This document shows positions 45,216 through 51,704 of a stretch of 64,000 nucleotides of DNA, piece by piece. The DNA is taken from the NCBI GenBank assembly GCA_041494885.1, contig JBGQBO010000017.1, positions 1 through 64,000 of the forward strand. The letters run 5' to 3'. The DNA comes from JAIQFV01 sp041494885 (GTDB taxonomy: Bacteria > Acidobacteriota > Terriglobia > JAIQFV01). How positions within the stretch are numbered: the first letter of the stretch is position 1; the number at the start of each line of letters is the position of its first letter. The notes beneath the pieces are model-generated. The model was not told the DNA's origin. It saw only the letters and a list, made by a program, of their open reading frames with translations, and made no database searches. The translations under genes were made by a program, and so were the position numbers.

Positions 45216-45422
45216 CTACTTCGCCTCCGGTGCCTTGCAATCGGCGAGCTTGTGATTCTTGGCGTAGCACTTGCCCACATCATTCAACGTCTTATTGTCT
45301 TTCAGGTGGCAGTAACTGCATGGCTTCCCCTCTTTCTTGACGTATTCCGCCTTCGCGTACACCATGGTGATTGAAAGCACCACGGTCGCGAACAAGAGGA
45401 TCAGCATTTTGACGAATTTCAT
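45216..45422 (-). CDS. Tiny secreted monoheme protein
   Basis: 68 residues from ATG 45422, which has GGAG eight to nine bases upstream; the open frame before it is not needed. Signal peptide MKFVKMLILLFATVVLSITM-VYA, then a mature part of about 45 residues with one CSYCH, followed by CYAKNHKLADC, where two more cysteines could form a disulfide or hold the distal region. Such small CxxCH proteins recur in metal-reducer cytochrome clusters; a role as periplasmic shuttle is plausible but unproven. Confidence 0.78.
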   Translation of the reverse strand: MKFVKMLILLFATVVLSITMVYAKAEYVKKEGKPCSYCHLKDNKTLNDVGKCYAKNHKLADCKAPEAK

Positions 45423-45537
45423 GAGTGACATCTCCTTTATGAGTTGTTTGAATAAGTGAATTACCCTCACCCCGCGAAGGGATGAAGCTTGAGGCTCCCG
45501 CCTGCCCCTTGATAAATGCGGCCCCAAGATACCTCCC

Positions 45538-47022
45538 TCACGCGTAGGCATGCAGGCCCGGGAGCAGATAACTGATTCCGATAAACGTGAACAGCACGAG
45601 CACAAAACCGATGATGGCAAAATAGGCGGCACGTCGGCCGGCCCAACCTCGCACGATGCGCATGTGCAGATAAGCTGCATACACCAGCCACGTGATGAGA
45701 GCCCCCACTTCCTTGGGATCCCAATTCCAATAGGAACCCCAGGTGCGATTTGCCCAGAAAGCTCCGGTGGCAATCATCAAGGTCAGCAGTGGGAACGCGA
45801 TGGTGACTACTTTGTAATTCACTTCGTCCAATAACCTGGGTTCGGGCAGCGAAGCGACGATGGCTTCGTGACGGGAGTTCAGGATCAGGAACAGCAGGGT
45901 GGTGACCAGCGCGACCAGAAGCCCCGCCAGCGTAAAAGGATTTGACTTGATACTGACCGTGGCCGCCTTGGCCAGCGCCGTCGCGTCATACTGGCTCAGG
46001 ATTTGTCCGGGAATCCGATCGATCATCTCCTGCGTTGAAGTGTTGAGGGTGGCGATCAGGATGGCGGCCACCGCGGCCAACTGCGCGAGAAATCCCAACT
46101 GGGTTACCCGGATTAGAATTTTCGATGAAGCTTTCACCAGATATAAGATGAGGCCAAGGGTCGCAACCAACAGCGAAATCCGCATGGCCGTTCCGACCCA
46201 GGGAAGTGCAGCCGCCAGGAATGTTTTCTCCATTTCCGGGATGGCAATATCCCGGCCCTTGTAAAGGAAATTGAGGAAAAATTCTCCTCTCAAAAGAATA
46301 TTGAAATGACGGTGGGCAGTATCGGCATTTCCCAGCCAGTCAATACCGAGGAGGGTTGAAACCGTCAATGCCTGGGTAATCATTCCGAAGGTCTCAAGCT
46401 TGACCCGGTCTTTGATGAGGTAAAGAATCGATGCCACAAAGGCAATGGCACAGGCTACGTAACTGAAAATGGCGAAGGTGACATGGATATAGAGCCAAAC
46501 GCTTTGAAGGGCCGGCGGAAGCACCCGCTCCGGGTCGGTCGGAAGAATGGTTGAGAGCAATACCGCCAGGGTCGCAATGGGGACACTGAACGAACTCAGG
46601 ATCTTGAGCTTGTAGATCCGCTGAAAAATGTAATCCAGCGCAATCAGCGCCCACGCAAAACTGATGAGCATCTCGAAGATATTCGAGATCGGCGGATGTC
46701 TAGCCACCATCCAGTGCGCGGCGATGGCGCCGGTGTGAAAGACGAAGGCGACGAGGACCAGCCCCTTGGCGACCTGGACCAGCCTCTCAACACGCCGCAG
46801 GAGATAGCTGATCAGCAGGGCGGATCCGCCGACGTAAAAGATGATCGCCAGGCTGAGCAGGGCGCCCGGACTCATCAGGCCCGCACCGCTCTTGAGGATA
46901 CTCGGGATCACAAACATCCCCAGCAACAACATCCCGAGGAAACTGAAGAGTATCGGCCAGAGTATCTTTTTTTGCGCCGTTGCCTCCTTCTCGCTCATTG
47001 GCTCGGTCTGAACACGACTCAT
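45538..47022 (-). CDS. ccsA: Cytochrome c biogenesis protein CcsA/ResC
   Basis: 494 residues, roughly thirteen membrane helices. The heme-handling WWD-type motif appears as RTWGSYWNWDPKEVGALITW near residue 420, with conserved histidines on either side (VARHPPISNIFE, AYLHMRIVRGWAG). With ResB it forms the system II synthase that exports heme and attaches it to CxxCH sites, which suits a window with over 80 such sites. GGAGAAC precedes the ATG; it starts three bases after the resB stop. Confidence 0.92.
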   Translation of the reverse strand: MSRVQTEPMSEKEATAQKKILWPILFSFLGMLLLGMFVIPSILKSGAGLMSPGALLSLAIIFYVGGSALLISYLLRRVERLVQVAKGLVLVAFVFHTGAIAAHWMVARHPPISNIFEMLISFAWALIALDYIFQRIYKLKILSSFSVPIATLAVLLSTILPTDPERVLPPALQSVWLYIHVTFAIFSYVACAIAFVASILYLIKDRVKLETFGMITQALTVSTLLGIDWLGNADTAHRHFNILLRGEFFLNFLYKGRDIAIPEMEKTFLAAALPWVGTAMRISLLVATLGLILYLVKASSKILIRVTQLGFLAQLAAVAAILIATLNTSTQEMIDRIPGQILSQYDATALAKAATVSIKSNPFTLAGLLVALVTTLLFLILNSRHEAIVASLPEPRLLDEVNYKVVTIAFPLLTLMIATGAFWANRTWGSYWNWDPKEVGALITWLVYAAYLHMRIVRGWAGRRAAYFAIIGFVLVLFTFIGISYLLPGLHAYA

Positions 47023-47025
47023 GGT

Positions 47026-48657
47026 TTAGTTCTCCTTGAAATCCTGACTCGGGGCGGTGGATTCTTCCTGCGGTCCCATCGAGACGACCAGGTGTTGAAA
47101 CTTCTTGGCAAAAGCGGAGCGGTTCTTGCTGGAATCACCCCCGAGGACAACCGTGGTGCCGGTCGGAGCGGGGATCAACATGGCCCACAACCTCTGGTGC
47201 GAGAAGTAGAATGCAAGCGTCAGTCCCAGCATCAGGAGGAGGCATCCCGCCCACACGGTTGTCACCCCGGGATCGCGCGAAACTTGGAGGGTCGTTGAAA
47301 ATTCAGGAATGGCATCCACCAGAAAAATTTCAATTCCTTCGGGAGGCCTCAGGAGCGGTGAGCTCTCACTCGCTGCCTGTCGCATTTTTTGCGTGGTGGC
47401 TTCGTCGAACACCGGCAGTTGGAGGGGCGGCTTCGCATCCTTGCCCTGCAGGCTGAGAATGGCAAATGGGAGATCCGCTTGCGGCATGATCCCTGACCGC
47501 ACGGGCGTGGCGACCAGGTTGGCTTCCTTGATCACGAAGGGATCGCGCCCGCGGACCTTGTAAACAGACTCGGAGGGATGCCCGGCGGCATCCTTGAATC
47601 GAACCAGGAAGGAGAGTTCCTTCAGTCCTTCTCCGAAATCAAAACCACTCTGGAAGAACCGGAATCCCCGGTGCGAAAGCGGTTGATTGACCGCAACCAC
47701 ATGAGTACTTTGTTTCACACCGTTTTCCCAGATGGACAGGGTGCAGTACCAGTTCTTCACGACACCAGGATTTTGAATGTCATCGCGATGGAGAAGGCTG
47801 GACTCTTTGGGGTTATTGAAAACAACTTCGGCTTTGTCAAAGAGGAGCGTGAATGGCATCTCCCGCTCGATGAACTTGGGTTCCCCTGCAGCCTCCACCA
47901 CGCTGCGGGTGGTATCGAAGAGAATCACCTTGGTTGTGGATTCTCCCTCGTTCAGGGAGACCCGCGCCCTGTATCCGAATTCGAGCCCGATCAATCCTCC
48001 GGCGAAGATGACGAGAAGGCTGAGGTGAATCCCATAGGCCGCCAGGCGCGAGTAAACCTGCCGTTGCGAAAAGAGGACCTTCCGCCCATCCTTTTCAGTC
48101 ACCTCCGGGTGACCGAAGTATTTCCTCATGTGCTCCTTGACCACCGTTTCCGCTTTTTCCAGAGGAGCATGAATCTGAATTTCAGCATGCTGGTGCTGGG
48201 CCCGGATCACCGCTTCCGTGAGCCATTTGGCCGGTCGTTTGATGTACCTCCAGGCGTTTGAAAATCGATCGATGGAAGCGAATACAATGTTGATCCCGAG
48301 CAGGGTCAGCAGCGATTTGAACCACCAGGCGTGAAAGATGTCGAGCAGTCCCAGTCGGTCCAGCAATACGAGGTTGGCTGGAGCAAACATCCTCTGCAGG
48401 TTTTCGGGGGAGGTGTTCGGTTTTTGAGGGACAATCGTTCCCACGAAGGAGATCAGAACCAGAATGATCAATAGGTAGATTCCAAGCCGAATGGTGCTAA
48501 GAAACCGGATGGTGGCATCCAGAAAGTCGTCCTTTCGAGAGCCAGCCTTTTTCTTTTCTTCCTCGGCTGAGGAATTGGGCAGCGGGAGCGCCTGGATTAC
48601 AGCTTCTTCAATCTCTGCAGTACCATTACTCTTCCTGTGCGTTTCATTTGATTTCAT
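47026..48657 (-). CDS. resB: Cytochrome c biogenesis protein ResB/Ccs1
   Basis: 543 residues from ATG 48657; a TTG at 48693 is possible, and neither has a good ribosome site. Helices at FLSTIRLGIYLLIILVLISF, WFKSLLTLLGINIVFASIDR, RLAAYGIHLSLLVIFAGGLI and a last one near residue 480 (VTTVWAGCLLLMLGLTLAFY), with a large extracytoplasmic domain between the last two. This is the ResB layout; it acts with the CcsA encoded immediately downstream. Confidence 0.9.
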   Translation of the reverse strand: MKSNETHRKSNGTAEIEEAVIQALPLPNSSAEEEKKKAGSRKDDFLDATIRFLSTIRLGIYLLIILVLISFVGTIVPQKPNTSPENLQRMFAPANLVLLDRLGLLDIFHAWWFKSLLTLLGINIVFASIDRFSNAWRYIKRPAKWLTEAVIRAQHQHAEIQIHAPLEKAETVVKEHMRKYFGHPEVTEKDGRKVLFSQRQVYSRLAAYGIHLSLLVIFAGGLIGLEFGYRARVSLNEGESTTKVILFDTTRSVVEAAGEPKFIEREMPFTLLFDKAEVVFNNPKESSLLHRDDIQNPGVVKNWYCTLSIWENGVKQSTHVVAVNQPLSHRGFRFFQSGFDFGEGLKELSFLVRFKDAAGHPSESVYKVRGRDPFVIKEANLVATPVRSGIMPQADLPFAILSLQGKDAKPPLQLPVFDEATTQKMRQAASESSPLLRPPEGIEIFLVDAIPEFSTTLQVSRDPGVTTVWAGCLLLMLGLTLAFYFSHQRLWAMLIPAPTGTTVVLGGDSSKNRSAFAKKFQHLVVSMGPQEESTAPSQDFKEN

Positions 48658-48837
48658 AGGTAATTCAATAAATTCATAAGTGCGACCATTCAAAAGGTGA
48701 GTTAGGGAATGCCATCCTGCCGGGTTTCACTATGTCGCCGATTCGGGTCGTACCGGACCGACTGTTTGTTCTTTCAACGGCGTTGGAGAAGGGGAGCCGC
48801 TATCCTTTCTAAGGGGCTTTCTCCACAGTTGGATAGG

Positions 48838-48852
48838 GCACGTCCCCTGCCA
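48838..48852 (-). promoter_or_regulatory. Candidate sigma54 promoter of the resB-cytochrome supercluster
   Basis: Minus strand: TGGCAG, five bases, GTGC. The GG/GC pair is correctly spaced and eight of ten defined positions match. The start would be near 48826, about 170 nt before resB. TGTGAAAAAATTCATT, a near copy of the palindromes at 50147 and 51436, abuts it upstream (48857-48872). Confidence 0.45.
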
Positions 48853-48958
48853 TTCATGTGAAAAAATTCATTTGCAAAACAGGAATTTAAGTCCCATCAA
48901 CTGTGTGACATCGGGACAAATCGTCCCATCTTATGGAATTTATGACTGGAGGTTTTCG

Positions 48959-48970
48959 GTTGCATGCAAC
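48959..48970. promoter_or_regulatory. GTTGCATGCAAC palindrome, possible enhancer
   Basis: A perfect 12-bp palindrome 132-143 bp upstream of the predicted sigma54 start, the same distance as the CGTTGCATC pair before the NapC-like gene. A further half-site GTTGCA follows about 20 bp on. The gap 48658-49042 otherwise shows nothing coding. Confidence 0.45.
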
Positions 48971-49042
48971 AGTGTTGTTACATTTGGTTCGTTGCAGGGC
49001 CACTGTGGGATGGAATCAAAGGAAGGACATCATTAAAAGAAA

Positions 49043-49088
49043 GGCCGCGGGGGAGAGAATGGTTTCTGCCATCACTCTTCCCGCGGCC
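49043..49088 (-). terminator. Terminator of the second small multiheme cytochrome
   Basis: GGCCGCGGG (49043-) pairs with CCCGCGGCC (-49088), with additional inner pairs (GAGA, ATGG/CCAT). On the minus strand the stem is followed by CTTTCTTTTAAT. A sister terminator of the same design follows the paralogous gene (50371-50421). Confidence 0.7.
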
Positions 49089-49133
49089 CAAGGGTAGATA
49101 GAGCTGAAGTTATAATTTAGTTAAGAATAAGTG

Positions 49134-50117
49134 CTATTGAGTCATCTCTTTTGGGTCAACTCTTTTCTGTTCGGTCTGGAGTGTTGTGATCTGATTCTGG
49201 ATTTGTTTCCAGAGAGCCATATAATCGGCCGGAGTGGCCAACGAACCGGCGGCCGTTCTCATAGCCCTCTTGCCAGTCCCCGGTTTTAACGGCCACCAAT
49301 CGCTGTGTTGCTCCTTCATGTAAGAGAGAAAGGCAAGAGTGGACTCTTTGTTGAAACCCGAATGACATACGAATCCACTGACAGAACCATCCACACCACA
49401 GGAGTAGGGCAGATTCTGAGCTACCTTGAAGTCATGGAAACGTTTCTGAACGGTCCCCTGGCCATTGTTGGTCAGTCCATACGGGGCCATGTGACAATCT
49501 ACGCATTCCACACCGGCGTCGTACATGCGTTTGAATGCCGCATTGGCTTCATTGTGGCGGTTTACATGGCAGTTCAGGCAGAGCAGATCATCCTGGCCCT
49601 CCAAGACCACCTGATAGCCTTCCGGCTTGTTCTTGTCCCCGCCGGGCTTGTAGATTGCGACGCGGCGGCCGAGGGCCACAGCGACGGTGTGGGAGGGATG
49701 GCACGCGGCACAAGTCACGCCCTCCACCGTTCCATCAGCGATGAGCGCCGTGTTCTCCATGAACCCGTTGTTGAAGGTGGCTTGAGCCGTGGATTGAAGA
49801 GGAGAATGACACTTGGCACAGAAGGTATTTTGCGTGGATCCATGGTTCGATTGTGCGTGCCGTGAAGCAAACCAGCCGTTGCCCGAGAGTTTGAACGCGG
49901 TGTTGTTAGCATCAATTGTCACCCCGACCACGTCCAACATATGGTCCGCAGACACCCCACTCGTAAAATGGCATCGGACGCACCCGTTGGCCTCCGAATA
50001 GTTGTAGGTTGGAGGGTTCAGGGGCGCTGGGGTAGGAGTGGCAGCAGGGTTTATTACGCACAGGCTTACAAGAATGAAGAATATGAAACCAGCCAAAACA
50101 ATGAATTTCTTGGGCAT
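49134..50117 (-). CDS. Secreted multiheme cytochrome, paralog 2
   Basis: 327 residues. Signal peptide, then TPTPAPLNPPTYNYSEANGC. Five CxxCH motifs (CVRCH, CAKCH, CAACH, CLNCH, CVDCH) and a possible sixth heme at CGVDGSVSGFVCH (CX10CH). HAQSNHGSTQNTFCAKCH, GFMENTALIADG and KEQHSDWWPLKPG are shared with the protein at 50459-51406, so the pair is a recent duplication. AAAGGA precedes the ATG. Encoded after the MtrAB-type conduit; a role at or near the cell surface is inferred. Confidence 0.87.
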   Translation of the reverse strand: MPKKFIVLAGFIFFILVSLCVINPAATPTPAPLNPPTYNYSEANGCVRCHFTSGVSADHMLDVVGVTIDANNTAFKLSGNGWFASRHAQSNHGSTQNTFCAKCHSPLQSTAQATFNNGFMENTALIADGTVEGVTCAACHPSHTVAVALGRRVAIYKPGGDKNKPEGYQVVLEGQDDLLCLNCHVNRHNEANAAFKRMYDAGVECVDCHMAPYGLTNNGQGTVQKRFHDFKVAQNLPYSCGVDGSVSGFVCHSGFNKESTLAFLSYMKEQHSDWWPLKPGTGKRAMRTAAGSLATPADYMALWKQIQNQITTLQTEQKRVDPKEMTQ

Positions 50118-50133
50118 AGATGAAATCCTTTCT

Positions 50134-50270
50134 GACGTTAACGTTTTGTGAATAGTTTCACAACTAGAGAGTAAAAAAAGTACAACTAGGGACTCGTATC
50201 GTTTTCAGCCATGGCTTTAACTCGTTTGACCTTCTTGGGTGGGATTGCAGCCCTCTGCAGGAGTGGCTGC
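50134..50270 (-). promoter_or_regulatory. Structured leader of cytochrome paralog 2
   Basis: In transcript order: a hairpin at 50270-50247 (GCAGCC...GGCTGC, loop CTGCA), AAGAAGGT (50236-50229), an 8-codon frame (50212-50186), a T-run, the palindrome TGTGAATAGTTTCACA as written on the plus strand (50147-50162), and ACGTTAACGT (50135-50144) just before the ribosome site. Every part has a counterpart at similar spacing before the paralog. A TATGAT -10-like box lies at 50291-50296. Confidence 0.6.
50186..50212 (-). CDS. Possible 8-residue leader peptide (paralog 2)
   Basis: Reads MAENDTSP and stops with TAG. The counterpart at 51484-51510 reads MANYDNDP and stops; both are eight codons long, both end Pro-stop and both start 16 nt after an AAGGAGGT-like sequence. 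That spacing is long for efficient initiation, so translation is uncertain. Confidence 0.25.
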   Translation of the reverse strand: MAENDTSP

Positions 50271-50370
50271 TTTGATACCTCTCTTTGCCTATCATACACC
50301 AATCTGTTGTGCTTGTGGTGCATTATTTCACATGACCCTGCACTCAGAAATGTTCGAAGAGAAACAAAAA

Positions 50371-50421
50371 GGCCGCAGGGAAATCGTTGAAGGGGACCCT
50401 TCTAACAATTCCACTACGGCC
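50371..50421 (-). terminator. Terminator of the first small multiheme cytochrome
   Basis: GGCCG (50371) pairs with CGGCC (50421), with further inner pairing including GAAGGGGACCCTTC at the tip; TTTTTGTTTC follows on the minus strand. Same design as 49043-49088. It separates the two paralogous units, so the second is likely to have its own promoter. Confidence 0.65.
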
Positions 50422-50458
50422 CAAGTTTGAAGAACGTTGATGCTATTAACAAGAGTTA

Positions 50459-51406
50459 CTACTGTGCCATGCGCTTGCTTTCGATCTGATCCGTCCCGGC
50501 TTGGACTCGAACGGTCTGGTTCTGGATTTCCTTCCAGAGTTCCATGTAATCAGCGGGAGTTTGTAAGGACCTCGTCGCTGTTGTCGATGCTCTCTTGCTG
50601 GCGCCCGGTTTCAAAGGCCACCAATCGCTATGCTGCTCCTTCAAGAAGGGCAGGAAGGCGAGAGTGGCTTCCGTGCTGAAGCCAGGATGACAAGCAGTGA
50701 CGCCACCATCGACTCCGCAAGAGTACGGGAGGTTCTCCGCGACCTTGAAATCATGGAAGCGCTTGTTTACAGTGCTGTTCAAGATCTTGCCATAAACAGC
50801 CATGTGGCAATCCGTGCACTGCACACCGGCGTCGTACATGCGTTTAAAGGCTGCATTGGACTCGTTGTGGCGGTTGACGTGGCAGTTAAGGCATAGCAGG
50901 TCTTGTTGGTCTTCCGGAATCAGCGTGTAAGATGCCGCCTTGGTCTTGTCCTGGCCGTAATGATAGATCCCCAACCGAGGAACAGTACCATGGGGCGGGT
51001 GGCACCCCGCGCAAGTCACGCCTTCCATCTTGCCATCAGCTATCAACGCCGTATTCTCCATGAACCCATTGTTGAATGTGGCTTGTGGAGTTGCCTGGAT
51101 AGGAGAGTGGCACTTTGCACAGAAGGTATTCTGTGTGGATCCATGGTTGGATTGAGCATGGCGCGATGCACGCCAGCCGCTTCCGCTGAACACGAACGCG
51201 TTGGAAGTGGTATCGAACTTCACGCCTACTGCCTCAGGCATGTGGTCGCCCCCCGCACCCGATGAGAAGTGACAACTCGGGCAGCCGTTCGACTCCGTAT
51301 AGTTGTAGGTCGGAACATTGAGCGGTGCCGGTGTGGGATTTGCTGCTAGGGTTACACTTGCGAGGACGAGTATGAACGTAAATACTAAAATGAGCTTCTT
51401 TACCAT
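50459..51406 (-). CDS. Secreted multiheme cytochrome, paralog 1
   Basis: 315 residues from ATG 51406 (AAAGGA eight bases upstream; the frame extends further but crosses the palindromic leader). Signal peptide with likely cleavage at TLAA-NPTP. Five CxxCH (CPSCH, CAKCH, CAGCH, CLNCH, CTDCH) and CGVDGGVTACH (CX8CH) at the site where paralog 2 has CX10CH. Strongly similar to 49134-50117 over the whole length. Follows mtrB by 298 bp. Confidence 0.87.
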   Translation of the reverse strand: MVKKLILVFTFILVLASVTLAANPTPAPLNVPTYNYTESNGCPSCHFSSGAGGDHMPEAVGVKFDTTSNAFVFSGSGWRASRHAQSNHGSTQNTFCAKCHSPIQATPQATFNNGFMENTALIADGKMEGVTCAGCHPPHGTVPRLGIYHYGQDKTKAASYTLIPEDQQDLLCLNCHVNRHNESNAAFKRMYDAGVQCTDCHMAVYGKILNSTVNKRFHDFKVAENLPYSCGVDGGVTACHPGFSTEATLAFLPFLKEQHSDWWPLKPGASKRASTTATRSLQTPADYMELWKEIQNQTVRVQAGTDQIESKRMAQ

Positions 51407-51421
51407 AAAAATGATCCTTTC

Positions 51422-51567
51422 TGACGTTAACGTCATGTGAATGCTTTCACAAAATGAACCCAAAAAAGTCGGCAGCCTAGAAGTTAGGGGTCATTGTCGT
51501 AATTCGCCATGGCCATGTTTGTCTCAACCTCCTTGATTCAATATGCAGCCCCCTGCAGGTGTGGCTG
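51422..51567 (-). promoter_or_regulatory. Structured leader of cytochrome paralog 1
   Basis: Transcript order: hairpin 51567-51546 (CAGCC...GGCTG, loop TGCA), AAGGAGGT (51534-51527), an 8-codon frame (51510-51484), a T-run, the palindrome TGTGAATGCTTTCACA as written on the plus strand (51436-51451) and the perfect palindrome TGACGTTAACGTCA (51422-51435). The order and spacing equal those of the other paralog while hairpin bases differ in a pairing-compatible way. The remaining part of the 51407-51704 gap has no gene. Confidence 0.6.
51484..51510 (-). CDS. Possible 8-residue leader peptide (paralog 1)
   Basis: Reads MANYDNDP then TAA. An additional in-frame ATG two codons earlier (51516) has AAGGAGGT at ten bases and would give a ten-residue peptide, so initiation is more plausible here than in paralog 2. 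Similar ends (MA..D..P-stop) in both leaders are the only conservation evidence. Confidence 0.3.
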   Translation of the reverse strand: MANYDNDP

Positions 51568-51704
51568 TTTAAGATGTCGAACTGATATTCGGTATCATTG
51601 TCCGCCTTAGCATTGACAACTTATAGAGCCGGGACAATCAGAGATATTCGATGAGGATAATCCTTCTTACTCCAATGTTTTCAGTTCACTGCCATCGCCG
51701 TCGC

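Noticed and set aside
50134..51567. c-di-GMP (GEMM) riboswitch before the small cytochromes
   Set aside because: The leader has a hairpin but none of the conserved GEMM core sequences, so I do not assign it to that class.
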